Origin: Aeromonas simiae | GTDB lineage: Bacteria > Pseudomonadota > Gammaproteobacteria > Enterobacterales > Aeromonadaceae | Direction of reading: 5' to 3' | DNA: 64,000 nt | Assembly: GCF_000820125.1 (NCBI RefSeq) | Contig: NZ_CDBY01000034.1 | Location: 1 to 64,000, forward strand | Position numbers and translations under genes: made by a program | Shown: one piece after another, positions 33,980-45,188 of the stretch | How the letters are laid out: every line of letters begins with the position of its first letter | Position numbering within the stretch: position 1 is the first letter of the stretch | The notes under the pieces: model-generated | Told to the model about the DNA's origin: nothing | Database searches by the model: none | Seen by the model: only the letters and a program-made list of their open reading frames with translations

Positions 33980-35356
33980 ATGGCAACCATCACTTCGGCC
34001 GGTGCGGGCTCCGGAATAGACTTGGAGTCTGTCATTTCTGCCAGTGTGCAGGCCAAAAAGGCCCAACTGCAACAGCCGCTGACCAAAAAACAGACGACAG
34101 CGCAAATATCTCTTTCCGGTGTGGGGCAGCTCAAGTCAGCCATAGCTTCCTATGTCACCACGCTCAAGAGCATGGCGAAAAACGATTCCTTCAACAAACG
34201 GGCGATCACCGTTTCCCAAGACAAAGATGATCCGGTGATGAAGGTCGAGAGCAAGGCGGGAACCTCCAACGGGCAGTACAATATTACCGTCAATAAATTG
34301 GCGACGACCAGCAAGTTCGAGTCGGTGTTCAACAGCTCTACCGACGCCATTGTTACGCAGGATGGGACCCTGACCTTCAAGGCTGGTGATAAGAGCTTCT
34401 CGGTGGATGTCAAGGCGGGTGACAGCCTGCAGAGTATTCGCAAGCGGATCAATAACGATGGTGACAACTTTGGCCTCAGCGCCAACATCATCACCACTTC
34501 GGACGGTAAGTCGAAGCTCATCATGGATTCTGGCATCAGTGGTGATGGTAACGACATGCAGATCACCGGGTCGACGGCAGAGCTCAGCAGCTTTGCCTCG
34601 GCCTTTACCCAGACTCAGTCAGCTGGTAGCGCTGAGATTGACGTGGATGGCAACAAATTGACTAGTGCCACTAACACCTTCGACGGCACCATCATGGGGC
34701 TGAAGGTAACTGTGCTGCGAACCTCAGACAAGGACAGCGCCGGTAACGTCAAGTCCAACAAGGTGGACGTCTCGACCGACAAGGATGGGATCAAGGCCAT
34801 GGTGAAGAGTTTCATTGATGGTTACAACACCCTGGTCAGCAAGTCCAATGAGCTGGGCAAGCGCAACTCCATCGTGGCTGGTGTCCAGCAGAGTGACGGG
34901 GGCGCCCTGGCGGGGGATTCCATGACGCGAACCATCGTTAACATCATGAGCAGTACCGTCACCGACAAGTCCACTACCTCCACCGAGTTGTCGACCATCT
35001 TCCAGATTGGCGTCAAGATGGATAACAAGGGAGTGCTCTCACTCGATGACGAGAAATTTTCCGAGGCTCTGGACAAGAACTATGAGCAGGTTGTTGCACT
35101 CTTTAGCGGGGAAGATGGTGTGGCTGGCAAGCTTTCCAGCCAGCTTGAGGAGTACTCCAAGAGCGGCGGGCTTCTGGCCAAACGAGAGGACAGTCTGAAT
35201 TCGGATCTCCGCGAGGTCTCGCGCAAGCAGGCTGATGTCGCGACCCAGATGACCAAGTATGAGGAGTCGCTACGCGCCCGTTACGGTAGCCTGGATACCC
35301 TGCTGGCCAAACTTAACAAATCAGCCTCCTATCTCAGTCTGATCGGTTCCCAGTAG
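33980..35356 (+). CDS. fliD: flagellar filament cap protein FliD (HAP2; FlaH in Aeromonas)
   Basis: 458 residues. The N-terminal ITSAGAGSGIDLESVISASV and the C-terminal coiled segment (EVSRKQADVATQMTKYEESLRARY) are characteristic of FliD. It caps the growing filament and folds flagellin into place. ATG at 33980 follows GAGGAGGG; the longer frame from 33854 overlaps flaG and is rejected. Confidence 0.93.
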   Translation: MATITSAGAGSGIDLESVISASVQAKKAQLQQPLTKKQTTAQISLSGVGQLKSAIASYVTTLKSMAKNDSFNKRAITVSQDKDDPVMKVESKAGTSNGQYNITVNKLATTSKFESVFNSSTDAIVTQDGTLTFKAGDKSFSVDVKAGDSLQSIRKRINNDGDNFGLSANIITTSDGKSKLIMDSGISGDGNDMQITGSTAELSSFASAFTQTQSAGSAEIDVDGNKLTSATNTFDGTIMGLKVTVLRTSDKDSAGNVKSNKVDVSTDKDGIKAMVKSFIDGYNTLVSKSNELGKRNSIVAGVQQSDGGALAGDSMTRTIVNIMSSTVTDKSTTSTELSTIFQIGVKMDNKGVLSLDDEKFSEALDKNYEQVVALFSGEDGVAGKLSSQLEEYSKSGGLLAKREDSLNSDLREVSRKQADVATQMTKYEESLRARYGSLDTLLAKLNKSASYLSLIGSQ

Positions 35357-35379
35357 TTATGTAGGGATGGAATAGCCAC

Positions 35380-35793
35380 ATGTACAAGAAAAGCCTTAAA
35401 GCCTATACCACCATGAATCTGCAGGCGGAGCTGGCAGTTGCCGATCCGCACCGGGTGATCCAGCTGATGTTGCAAGGATGCTTGGAGCGTTTGGCTCAGG
35501 CTAAGGGGGCGATCGAGCGCAAGGATTTTGAAGGCAAGTCGGTCGCTATCTCCAAGTCCATGGCGATCATCAATGGCCTGCAGGATTCGCTCGATCTCAG
35601 TTATGGTGAAGTCCCCGAGCGGCTCGCCATGCTTTACGACTACATGAAAGAACGCCTCCTCGACGCCAGCAAGGAGATGGACTCGGCGGCCATCGATGAG
35701 GTGGCAAACCTGCTTATCACTATCAAATCGGGCTGGGATGGGATCACCACCGAAGAGAAGGATGCAGCATTCTCGAAGATTAAGGGCGCCTAA
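35380..35793 (+). CDS. fliS: flagellin export chaperone FliS (FlaJ in Aeromonas)
   Basis: 137 residues, all helical, starting MYKKSLKAYTTMNLQAELAV with the FliS landmarks DPHRVIQLMLQGCLERLAQA and AIINGLQDSLDL. It binds the flagellin C-terminus and prevents premature polymerisation. The stop overlaps the next start (TAATG). Confidence 0.94.
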   Translation: MYKKSLKAYTTMNLQAELAVADPHRVIQLMLQGCLERLAQAKGAIERKDFEGKSVAISKSMAIINGLQDSLDLSYGEVPERLAMLYDYMKERLLDASKEMDSAAIDEVANLLITIKSGWDGITTEEKDAAFSKIKGA

Positions 35794-36092
35794 TGTTGAT
35801 GCAACGCCTCATGCAATTGACCCTCGCTATCCGTGATGCTCTTGAGCGCGATGATCTGAGTGAAGCCGACCGACTGATGGATGAGCGGTTGGCACTGCTG
35901 TCCGGGAGCGATCTTGATGCACTTAAGCAGCAGGCCACTCCCTCCGATCTAACGTGTCTGCTTGAGGCCGAGGCGCAACTAAAAAGTTGGCTCGAGACCC
36001 AGCTGCAGCAGACCCGCATCGATCTGCAATCCATCATGACGGCCAATAAGGCCAGATCCGTTTATGGCACCAGGAATCATGACTATGAGTGA
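35793..36092 (+). CDS. FliT-like small flagellar chaperone (tentative)
   Basis: 99 residues, predicted helical, with heptad-like leucines (LMQRLMQLTLAIRDALERDD, EAEAQLKSWLETQLQQTR). In many clusters a FliT-type chaperone for FliD follows fliS, and size, fold and position fit. Sequence identity to FliT is not obvious by eye, so this is an inference from context. Its start overlaps the fliS stop and its end overlaps the maf start, which implies coupling. Confidence 0.6.
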   Translation: MLMQRLMQLTLAIRDALERDDLSEADRLMDERLALLSGSDLDALKQQATPSDLTCLLEAEAQLKSWLETQLQQTRIDLQSIMTANKARSVYGTRNHDYE

Positions 36093-38181
36093 TAAGCAGC
36101 TGACGGATGCCGAGCAACAACTGGCTCGGTTAGTAATGCAAAGTGAGCAAGAGCGAGCCATGCTGGCGACACTACCTGCTCGTTTTCAGGATAATATGGT
36201 GGCTTTATCTTCCTTTTTTCCTCACTTATATGAGGAGTTTAAGGAGTATGTTCCGGCGCGCCCATTCCGTTTTTTCTGCAATGAAAATGGAGAGCCGAAT
36301 CTATTATGGCTTGACGATAACAAAGCTCTTTATGGCCATTCTCCATATACTTTGGCTAAGGCTCAAATCGAGAATGTCTTATCAAAGTGCACCTTAGGTG
36401 TAATGAATCTAAAATCGGGTGAGAATTATTTTAATCAAATACATCCTGAGTATTTAAATAAAATAATTGAAATGTTTAATAAACGTCGTAGCTCACTTAG
36501 CTTGAACAAGAAACTCCCAGTTTCTATTCCAATGATGTTGATGTTCGGCGTTGGCTTGGGTTATCAGCTTGGTTATCTTTACGAGCAGCACAAGATCAAG
36601 AATCTATTTGTTGTTGAGCCTGATCCTGATCTCTTTTATGCATCTTTATTTACCTTCGACTGGGCTCCTTTATTGAGCTATCTAGATAAAAATCGTCTGG
36701 GTATGCATATATTTATAGGTAGCGATGAAAATAACATAGTATCAGACCTCAGTCTCGCAATAAATAAAAGAGGTGCGTTTTGGGCAACCAGTATTTGTTC
36801 TTTCTGGCACTATCCATCGGAGAAAATATATAGTCTAATTAGCAAGGTGGAAAAAGAATTTCATATCATAAAATTAGGGTGGGGTTTTTTTGATGATAAT
36901 ATACTTGCCTTGGCCCATAGTTATGAGAACATTCGAGAGCGAGTGCCTTTTTTACACCGAAAGAGTAAGGTGAGTGGTGATGCAGCACAGTATCCGATTT
37001 TTATAGTCGGTAATGGACCATCACTCGACAAGGCGATACCTCTCATCAAAAAATATCAACAAGAAGCTATTATTATAGCCTGCGGAAGTAGTATTAGTGC
37101 CTTGTATTCTGCTGGGATAAAGCCGGATATTTTGGTTATGGTAGAGAGAACTAAAAGCTCTGCTGATTTTCTGGCGACGTTAAATGCGCCAGATTTTCTA
37201 CGAGATATTTTATTTCTCGGTGTAGATGTGTTGCATCCGGACTGCTTCAAATATTTCGAGCAGTATGCAGTTGGTTTCAAGTCGATGGAGCCGATGCATA
37301 TCTTGCTCGGTAGTTTAGGGTTGGTTGATGATGTTGCCTTCCTACCTTGTGTTAATCCATATGTTGGTAACACTGGATTAAGTTATGCGGTCACGTTGGG
37401 TTTTAAACAGATCTATTTGTTTGGGGTCGATAATGGATACCTTTCCAAGGATCATCATCACTCCCGGCTGAGCTCTTATTTCGATGAGCAAGGAAATGCA
37501 ATTGATAAGCTCAAAAAAGCTATTACTTCATCAGCGGTTATGTACCTTCCTGGTAATTTTGGAGGTGAGGTTATATCGAATGAATTATTTAGCCTTTCAA
37601 TTAAGCAATTGGAAACATTGCTACGTATGAATCCAGATGTCGTGTGTTATAATACTGCAGAGGGGGCTAAGGTAGTGGGGACCATCCCTCTGCCTGTCAA
37701 TGAAATTGATATTGTGAATCAAAAAATTTATAAACATGCGATTATCAGTAATATTCGACAAACATTTTTTTCCCCGTTGAAAATTTCCATTACTGAATTG
37801 GAAAAGCATCTTGGCCTTGAAGTGTTTAATAAATTAATAGATTTGATGCGTGATGAATGGGATAAGGTTTCTCTGACTTATGATGATATTATCGAGTTGA
37901 TGCAACGGCAATATAATTATTTACTGCATATTATGACAACTCGAGAAGGGCATTTACATAGGGTCTTGGTCGGATCGATGAATTATTTCTTCTATATTAT
38001 GCTGAACGCTCTCCACTCTGTAGAGTTGGATGATGGAAAAGAAGATGAGCAGGTATTTGTGAGAGACATGATCGATCTTTATCGTGAATTTTTGGATAAA
38101 ACAAAAGAAAAATATAGTAATGCGTTGCATGCCAAAGATGAGTCTTATCATGAACTGCTTCGTCACTTTAGACAAAATTAA
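36085..38181 (+). CDS. maf: motility accessory factor (Maf), flagellin glycosylation
   Basis: 698 residues. The central MAF_flag10/DUF115 domain starts near residue 302 with YPIFIVGNGPSLDKAIPLI, then IIIACGSSISALYSAGIKPD and the later NTGLSYAVTLGFKQIYLFGVDNG. Maf proteins are thought to transfer nonulosonic acids such as pseudaminic acid to flagellin Ser/Thr. In Aeromonas caviae maf-1 sits in the same place after flaJ and is needed for polar flagellin glycosylation and motility. The DNA is clearly more AT-rich than the flanking genes, which suggests transfer. ATG at 36085 is taken because AGGA lies nine bases upstream; 36079 is an alternative. No pseudaminic acid biosynthesis genes are in view. 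Confidence 0.9.
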   Translation: MSDKQLTDAEQQLARLVMQSEQERAMLATLPARFQDNMVALSSFFPHLYEEFKEYVPARPFRFFCNENGEPNLLWLDDNKALYGHSPYTLAKAQIENVLSKCTLGVMNLKSGENYFNQIHPEYLNKIIEMFNKRRSSLSLNKKLPVSIPMMLMFGVGLGYQLGYLYEQHKIKNLFVVEPDPDLFYASLFTFDWAPLLSYLDKNRLGMHIFIGSDENNIVSDLSLAINKRGAFWATSICSFWHYPSEKIYSLISKVEKEFHIIKLGWGFFDDNILALAHSYENIRERVPFLHRKSKVSGDAAQYPIFIVGNGPSLDKAIPLIKKYQQEAIIIACGSSISALYSAGIKPDILVMVERTKSSADFLATLNAPDFLRDILFLGVDVLHPDCFKYFEQYAVGFKSMEPMHILLGSLGLVDDVAFLPCVNPYVGNTGLSYAVTLGFKQIYLFGVDNGYLSKDHHHSRLSSYFDEQGNAIDKLKKAITSSAVMYLPGNFGGEVISNELFSLSIKQLETLLRMNPDVVCYNTAEGAKVVGTIPLPVNEIDIVNQKIYKHAIISNIRQTFFSPLKISITELEKHLGLEVFNKLIDLMRDEWDKVSLTYDDIIELMQRQYNYLLHIMTTREGHLHRVLVGSMNYFFYIMLNALHSVELDDGKEDEQVFVRDMIDLYREFLDKTKEKYSNALHAKDESYHELLRHFRQN

Positions 38182-38334
38182 TAAATGGTCTATGAACCAT
38201 TTTAGTATACTGCGTATTTTATCTTGAAGTCGGTGGTGTTGCCAAAATTAGTAGTAAGACTGAATCGCCACCGGCCTTATCATCTACTTCGAGATTGCCA
38301 AGCTGGTGCTGCCCGAGTTGCAGTGATAAATGAA

Positions 38335-38360
38335 ACGGGGCTGCACAGTGGCAGCCCCGT
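38335..38360 (-). terminator. terminator of the ppk-ppx operon
   Basis: 10-bp stem ACGGGGCTGC / GCAGCCCCGT with loop ACAGTG. On the minus strand it is followed by TTCATTT. It lies 18 bases beyond the ppx stop and could also serve maf on the other strand. Confidence 0.7.
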
Positions 38361-38378
38361 GTAGTGAGAGGTAAGTCA

Positions 38379-39869
38379 TTACTGCGCACGCAGCTCCAGC
38401 GTCCAGCCCATCTCATGGCAGTAGCGCTGCTCTTTTTCCAGGTTCTGCATCAGCAGGCGATTGGCCTCGCACCACCCCTCCGGCAGCTCCAGTGTCATTC
38501 TGCTCTCAGCGGCGCTGGCGCGCAGGGAGGGCAGCAATTCATCCTGACGCCTGTGGTGCATGGCCACGGCCAGCCGCAGCAGACGGATGCAGCGCAGCAC
38601 GCTCTGTTCGTCATGGCTCGGTAGCGCGGGCATGTCGTCCGGGCGCAGCGCCTTGCGTTGAAAGCGCACCAGTGCCGCCAGCAGGGTCTGATCTTCCTGG
38701 CTGAAGCCGGGCAGATCGGTGTGTTGCAGTATGTAGGCCGAGTGGCGGTGAATGCCGCTGTAGTTGATGGCAAGGCCAATCTCATGCAGCCGTGCCGCCC
38801 AGCCGAGCATGGCGCGGTAGGGCTCGCGCTCGAGCTGCCAATCATCGCGCAGCATGTCGAACAGGGTCAGGGCTGTCTCTTCCACCCGGCTCGCCTGGCG
38901 CACATCGATACGGTAGTGGCGGCTGAGGGCCAGGGTGGTGCGCTCGCGGATATCGTGGTGTTGCAGGCGCTCCTCGAATTCATAGAGCAACCCTTCACGC
39001 AGGGCGCCGTCCGAGTAGTCCATCCGCTCTATCTTGAGGGAGTGGAACAGGGCCAGCAGGATGGCGACGGCGGCGGCGAACACCTCGCGCCGCTCCTCCG
39101 GCAGGCCAGAGAGCTTGAGGTGGCTCACTTTCTTGCACTCGATCATCCGTTCTCTGAGCTGTTCGAGTGCCCCGAGGGTGATGCCCCCCTCCGAAAGCCC
39201 CTCTTGCAACAACACATCGTGCACGGCGCGGATGGAGCCCGAGCTGCCGAGACAGCCCTGCCAGCCGAGGGTGCGGTACTGCTCGAGGATGGGGTCGAGC
39301 TGGTGCTGGGCCTCCAGCATGGCGGCGGTAAATTGGCGCTCGCCAAGGCGACCATCGGCGAAAAATTGCTGGGTAAAGCTGACGCAGCCCATCTTGCGGC
39401 TGGTTAAGGCGGCGGGGGTGAATCCTTCCCCTATGATGAGCTCGGTGCTGCCACCACCGATGTCGATGACCAGCACCTGCCCCTCCACATGTTGGGTATG
39501 AGCGACCCCTTGATAGATGAGGCGGGCCTCCTCCTGACCGCTGATGATCTCGATGGGGTGGCGCAAGATCCGGCTGGCCTGCAACACAAAGTCACGGGCA
39601 TTGCTGGCGCGGCGCAGGGTGTAGGTGCCGGCGATACGCACGTGATCGGGCCGAATGTTGGCCAGCCGCTCGGCAAACAGCGACAGGCAGGCGAGCCCGC
39701 GTGCCATGGCTGCCGGGCTCATCCGTTTTTGGGCATCCATCCCCTCGGCCAGGCGCACCCGCTCCTTGATGCGATCGACGATGCGAAAACGCCCCTCGCT
39801 GAGGTGGGCGATGATCATGTGAAAACTGTTGGATCCCAGATCCACAGCGGCATAGAGACTATTGTCCAC
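38379..39869 (-). CDS. ppx: exopolyphosphatase
   Basis: 496 residues (E. coli Ppx 513). The N-terminal ASKHA-type phosphate loop is [16 protein letters not shown], with [16 protein letters not shown] and [12 protein letters not shown] further on. A C-terminal HD-like helical domain follows. It releases phosphate from the ends of polyphosphate. Start is a GTG at 39869 with GAGGAG upstream; it overlaps the ppk end by 11 bases, so the two are coupled. ATG frames further upstream would run deep into ppk and are rejected. Confidence 0.93.
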   Translation of the reverse strand: MDNSLYAAVDLGSNSFHMIIAHLSEGRFRIVDRIKERVRLAEGMDAQKRMSPAAMARGLACLSLFAERLANIRPDHVRIAGTYTLRRASNARDFVLQASRILRHPIEIISGQEEARLIYQGVAHTQHVEGQVLVIDIGGGSTELIIGEGFTPAALTSRKMGCVSFTQQFFADGRLGERQFTAAMLEAQHQLDPILEQYRTLGWQGCLGSSGSIRAVHDVLLQEGLSEGGITLGALEQLRERMIECKKVSHLKLSGLPEERREVFAAAVAILLALFHSLKIERMDYSDGALREGLLYEFEERLQHHDIRERTTLALSRHYRIDVRQASRVEETALTLFDMLRDDWQLEREPYRAMLGWAARLHEIGLAINYSGIHRHSAYILQHTDLPGFSQEDQTLLAALVRFQRKALRPDDMPALPSHDEQSVLRCIRLLRLAVAMHHRRQDELLPSLRASAAESRMTLELPEGWCEANRLLMQNLEKEQRYCHEMGWTLELRAQ

Positions 39870-41931
39870 CGCTCTTCTCCTCGGTCTGTTTGAGGTAGTC
39901 ATAGATGGCGACCTGGCTGCGCAGCTTGCGGCGGTTGCCACGCTTGACATAGGCATTGCTCTGCTCGGCATCGATGACCCGCGCCTTGGTGGTGTCGTTC
40001 CACTGCAGATCCAGGATATCGAGGATGCGTTGCTTGAGCCGGTCGTCATAGATGGGGGTGCCCACCTCAATCCGGCCGTCGATGTTGCGGGTCATCCAGT
40101 CGGCGCTGGAGATGAACACCTGCTGTGCCCCCTTGTTGTGGAACACCATGACTCGCGGGTGCTCGAGGAAGCGGTCGATGATGCTGATCACCTTGATGTT
40201 CTCGCTCAGGCCGGGGATGCCGGGGCGCAGGGCGCACATGCCGCGGATGATCATCTGGATCGGCACTCCGGCCTGGCCGGCGGCATAGAGGCGGTTGATG
40301 AGATCCCGGTCCACCAGATTATTGATCTTGAGGAAGATCCCCGAGGGCTGCCCGGCCTTGGCGTTGGCCAGCTCGCTGTCTATCAAGCGAAACAGCTGGC
40401 GACGGCTGTTGATGGGGGAGACCAGCAGGTGGTTGAACTTGTAGCGGCGATAGGGGTACTCGATGTAGTCGAACACGTTCTCCACCTCGGCGGCGATCTC
40501 CGGGTGGCAGGTGATGAGGGAGAAGTCGGTGTAGATCTTGGCGGTGCGCTCGTTGAAGTTGCCGGTGCCGATGTGGGCATAGCGTACCGGCTCGCCGTTC
40601 TCCATCCGGGTGATGAGGCAGAGCTTGGAGTGGATCTTCAGGCTCGGCACCCCGAACACCACCCGCACCCCGGCATCGGTCAGGATGTTGGCCCAGTCGA
40701 TGTTGGCGGCCTCGTCGAAACGGGCGCGCAGCTCGACCACCACGGTCACCTTCTTGCCGTTGTTGGCGGCGTCGATGAGGGAGTGGATGATGCGCGACTT
40801 CTTGGCCACCCGGTAGATGTTGATGCGAATGGCGGTGACCGCGGGGTCGAAGGCGGCCTGGCGCACCAGCTCGGTGAAATGGTGGAACTTGTGGTACGGG
40901 TAGTAGAGCAGGATGTCTTTTTGGCGGATGGCGTCGAAGGCATTGACGAAGCCATCAAAGTCGCGGCAATCGAGCGCCGGCAGTTTGGGGTTTTCCAGAT
41001 AATCGCGGCCGACGTTGGGAAAGCCGATGAAATCCTTGAAGTTGTGATAGCGCCCGCCGGGGATGATGGCGTCGTATGAGCTGATCTGCAACTTGAGCTT
41101 GAGGAAGCTTATCATGGCTGCCGGCATCTCCCGCTCATAGACAAAGCGCACCGGCATGGCGGTGATGCGCTGCTTGAGGCCATCACTCATCTTGTCGACC
41201 AGGCTGAGATCCAGCTGATCCGAGAGGTCATACTCGGCGTCGCGGGTCAGTTTGACCGCATAGGCGGCAATCTCGTCGTAGTCGAAAAAGCCCTTGAAGA
41301 TGGCGTCGAGATTGAGGCGGATGATGTTGTCGAGCAGGATAATCTGCTTTTTGCGGCGGGAGCCCTCCGGCGGCAGCTGAAAGAAGCGCGGCAGATCGTC
41401 GGTCGGCACCTCGACCAGGGCGTACTGGATCACCTGGCCCAGCTTCTTCATCTCGATAGCCAGATAGGTGCGCTCGTCTTTGAGAAAGCGCGCCGGGTTC
41501 ACCTCCTTGCTCAGCAGTATGGGGGTGATGTGGCGCAGCACCTTCTCGCGAAAGAAGGTCTGCATCCAGCTGACCATAGTCTCAGAGAGCTGGTTTTCGT
41601 TGACCAGGAAGATATTGTGGCGGGCCAGTTGCAGCAGCAGCTCGCGGTAGGTGGCATCAAACGCCTCACCGAGGTTCAGCACCTTCTGCTGGATGGCGCG
41701 CAGCAGCACCTTGGCGGTTTCGTCGCCGCCGTGCTCTTCGTTGATGAGGATGCGGCGCTTGACCTCGGAGACGCGCACCTTGAAAAACTCGTCCTGATTG
41801 GAGGAGAAGATCCCGAGGAAGCGTATCCGCTCGATGAGCGGCACCGTCTTGTCCATCGCCTCCTGCAGTACTCGCTCATTAAATGAGAGCCAGCTGAGCT
41901 CCTTGTCTTCGTACAGCTTGTCAGTGCTCAT
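39859..41931 (-). CDS. ppk: polyphosphate kinase 1
   Basis: 690 residues, the same size as E. coli Ppk1. It has the N-terminal [16 protein letters not shown], the catalytic PLD-like histidine in [11 protein letters not shown], and [18 protein letters not shown]. It makes long-chain polyphosphate from ATP at the inner face of the membrane. It precedes ppx as in E. coli. A candidate Pho box lies upstream. Confidence 0.95.
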   Translation of the reverse strand: MSTDKLYEDKELSWLSFNERVLQEAMDKTVPLIERIRFLGIFSSNQDEFFKVRVSEVKRRILINEEHGGDETAKVLLRAIQQKVLNLGEAFDATYRELLLQLARHNIFLVNENQLSETMVSWMQTFFREKVLRHITPILLSKEVNPARFLKDERTYLAIEMKKLGQVIQYALVEVPTDDLPRFFQLPPEGSRRKKQIILLDNIIRLNLDAIFKGFFDYDEIAAYAVKLTRDAEYDLSDQLDLSLVDKMSDGLKQRITAMPVRFVYEREMPAAMISFLKLKLQISSYDAIIPGGRYHNFKDFIGFPNVGRDYLENPKLPALDCRDFDGFVNAFDAIRQKDILLYYPYHKFHHFTELVRQAAFDPAVTAIRINIYRVAKKSRIIHSLIDAANNGKKVTVVVELRARFDEAANIDWANILTDAGVRVVFGVPSLKIHSKLCLITRMENGEPVRYAHIGTGNFNERTAKIYTDFSLITCHPEIAAEVENVFDYIEYPYRRYKFNHLLVSPINSRRQLFRLIDSELANAKAGQPSGIFLKINNLVDRDLINRLYAAGQAGVPIQMIIRGMCALRPGIPGLSENIKVISIIDRFLEHPRVMVFHNKGAQQVFISSADWMTRNIDGRIEVGTPIYDDRLKQRILDILDLQWNDTTKARVIDAEQSNAYVKRGNRRKLRSQVAIYDYLKQTEEKSGGQ

Positions 41932-41967
41932 GGTGTGCCTCTGTGATCCTTATTGGCTGCCCTTTAT

Positions 41968-41985
41968 ATGACGAAATGATGACAA
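41968..41985 (-). promoter_or_regulatory. candidate Pho box upstream of ppk
   Basis: On the minus strand TTGTCAT-CATT-TCGTCAT gives two 7-base halves spaced by four, close to the PhoB consensus CTGTCAT-N4-CTGTCAT. It lies about 37 bases before the ppk start. Confidence 0.55.
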
Positions 41986-41995
41986 CCTGATGACG

Positions 41996-42502
41996 TCACC
42001 CGGCTTCGTCGATGTCGATCATCAGATCGTCGGAGAGGGATTCCAGTGCGGCGACCAGCTCCTCTTGGGTCATCCCCTGCGGCAGGGCCAGCAGGGCGTG
42101 AGCATAGAAGAGAGGCGCCCCGCTGTGGGCGGCGGCCTCGCAGCCGGTGCTGAGCTCCATCACGTTGACCGAAAGGCGGTGCAGGGCGGCAGAGAGCTCA
42201 TGAACGATACCGGGGCGGTCGTTGGCGGTCAGGGTGATGAGCAGCTCGTGGTCGGGCAGGGCAACCTCGGCCCCCTCGACTAAGGTGATGCGCAGATCCG
42301 GCAGGGCATTGAGCGCTTGGTGCAGCGGTGCCACCGCCGCCTCGGGCAGGGTCACTTGCAGTATGCCGGCGAATTGGCCGGCCAGTTCGCTCATGGAGCT
42401 GGCCTGCCAGCTACCCCCCGCCGTGCTGACCGCTTCGGCAAGACTCTCCACTATTCCCGGGCGATCCGGTCCTATCACGGTGATAACCAGCTGTTTTTGC
42501 AT
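41996..42502 (-). CDS. gcvR: GcvR-like regulator with two ACT domains
   Basis: 168 residues with tandem ACT domains: VITVIGPDRPGIVESLAEAV near the start and LITLTANDRPGIVHELSAAL in the second half. GcvR antagonises GcvA and so represses the glycine cleavage operon when glycine is low. ATG at 42502 follows AGGAG; the longer frame adds only a polar tail. No gcv genes are near, so the assignment rests on the domain pair. Confidence 0.8.
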   Translation of the reverse strand: MQKQLVITVIGPDRPGIVESLAEAVSTAGGSWQASSMSELAGQFAGILQVTLPEAAVAPLHQALNALPDLRITLVEGAEVALPDHELLITLTANDRPGIVHELSAALHRLSVNVMELSTGCEAAAHSGAPLFYAHALLALPQGMTQEELVAALESLSDDLMIDIDEAG

Positions 42503-42711
42503 CTGCTTCTCCTTGTCGTGCTCTTGTTCCATTGTGCCTGCGCCGCTGCCTCAGATGAAGCACCCGGGCGATAAATTCCCGGCGATGAAGCGGGGTGGCT
42601 TGGGTTGTATATAAAACAAACAGGCTGCGTCACCAACTGACATCCCTCTGGTGGCGTGCTAGAGTATCGCCCGTTTTTTTCAGCCCGAGAGTCGTGGGCG
42701 CAGGAGGAGTG

Positions 42712-43521
42712 ATGGGCCTAGTCTGGTTGGCCGTCTTGATGCTGTTGGTGGCGGCCGTGTTGTGGTGGATGCGTCGTGGTGGTAACCCTTCCGATTACCG
42801 TCGTCAGGAGGGGGTGCTAGAGGTCGAGGAGCTGGCCCTGCTGGATGCGCTGGAAGAGGCTGTCGGTGAGTCGGCGCGGGTGTTGGCCAAGGTCAATCTG
42901 GCCAATGTGCTGATCCCTAACGACAAGCTCTCCAGCCGCAAGTGGCAGTTGGCCGCGGATGAATTGACCTGTTGGGATCTCGACTATCTCCTCATCGATC
43001 GGGAGGATGCTACCCCTCTGTGCGGTATCGTCATCGAAGAAGAGGAGGGCCATGAGCAGGACTTTCGCCGTGAGGCTTGCAAGGCGGCGGGATTGGCGCT
43101 GCTGGCGATTCCGCTGGCCGCGGAGTATGACGTCGATGCCCTGCACGAGCAGCTGCACTATTACCTGGAGCCGGAGCTGGGTCTTGAGGAGGAGGAGCCC
43201 GAGTTGCCGCCCCACCATGTGGACGAGCATCACCATGAGCGCGAATTTGGTGACGAGCCGACGCTGGGGGCCCTGATGCTCGATGGCGTCGAGACCGGTG
43301 GCCGGCGCGAGCCGACCTTCAATCCCGGCCTGATGACCGACGTGGAGGAGGAGCCGCGAGCCCCGCAGGTGAAGCGGATGCATGATACCTGCCCGCGCTG
43401 TGATGCACCCATGGTGGAGCGTCTGGCCCGCAAAGGGCCGCAGGCCGGTCACTACTTCATGACCTGCACCCGTTTCCCCGAGTGCCGTTATGCCACCCTG
43501 ACCGACAAGCGCGCCGACTGA
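42712..43521 (+). CDS. membrane-anchored DUF2726-like protein with C-terminal zinc ribbon
   Basis: 269 residues. Residues 2-20 are a membrane segment. Residues about 55-165 look like the DUF2726 nuclease-like fold (IPNDKLSSRKWQLAADELTC, the DYLLID acidic strand and GIVIEEEEG). The C-terminus has a topoisomerase-type zinc ribbon (CPRCDAPMVER and CTRFPECRY). An acidic, His-rich linker joins the two parts. DUF2726 proteins share the restriction-endonuclease-like fold, so binding or cutting of nucleic acid near the membrane is possible, but no function is known. ATG at 42712 follows AGGAGGAG. Confidence 0.75.
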   Translation: MGLVWLAVLMLLVAAVLWWMRRGGNPSDYRRQEGVLEVEELALLDALEEAVGESARVLAKVNLANVLIPNDKLSSRKWQLAADELTCWDLDYLLIDREDATPLCGIVIEEEEGHEQDFRREACKAAGLALLAIPLAAEYDVDALHEQLHYYLEPELGLEEEEPELPPHHVDEHHHEREFGDEPTLGALMLDGVETGGRREPTFNPGLMTDVEEEPRAPQVKRMHDTCPRCDAPMVERLARKGPQAGHYFMTCTRFPECRYATLTDKRAD

Positions 43522-43539
43522 GCGGTGCCTACCGAGAGA

Positions 43540-43565
43540 AAGCCGGCCCTTTGGCCGGCTTTTCG
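43540..43565 (+). terminator. terminator after the DUF2726 gene
   Basis: 9-bp stem AAGCCGGCC / GGCCGGCTT with a four-base loop, followed by TTCGTT. Confidence 0.7.
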
Positions 43566-43608
43566 TTGCTTGCCTCAACGCATGTCCGTGCTGGCATTGA
43601 GCAACAGC

Positions 43609-43632
43609 AAGGCCGGCAAATGCCGGCCTTTG
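43609..43632 (-). terminator. terminator after glpK
   Basis: 10-bp stem AAGGCCGGCA / TGCCGGCCTT with loop AA, 18 bases past the glpK stop on the minus strand. Confidence 0.6.
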
Positions 43633-43649
43633 TTACGCTGCGTGGATGA

Positions 43650-45188
<1,539 letters not shown>

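Noticed and set aside
39862-41079. 405-codon plus-strand frame over ppk
   Set aside because: Antisense shadow of a strongly supported gene; repetitive Val/Asp/Gly composition typical of reverse-complement frames.
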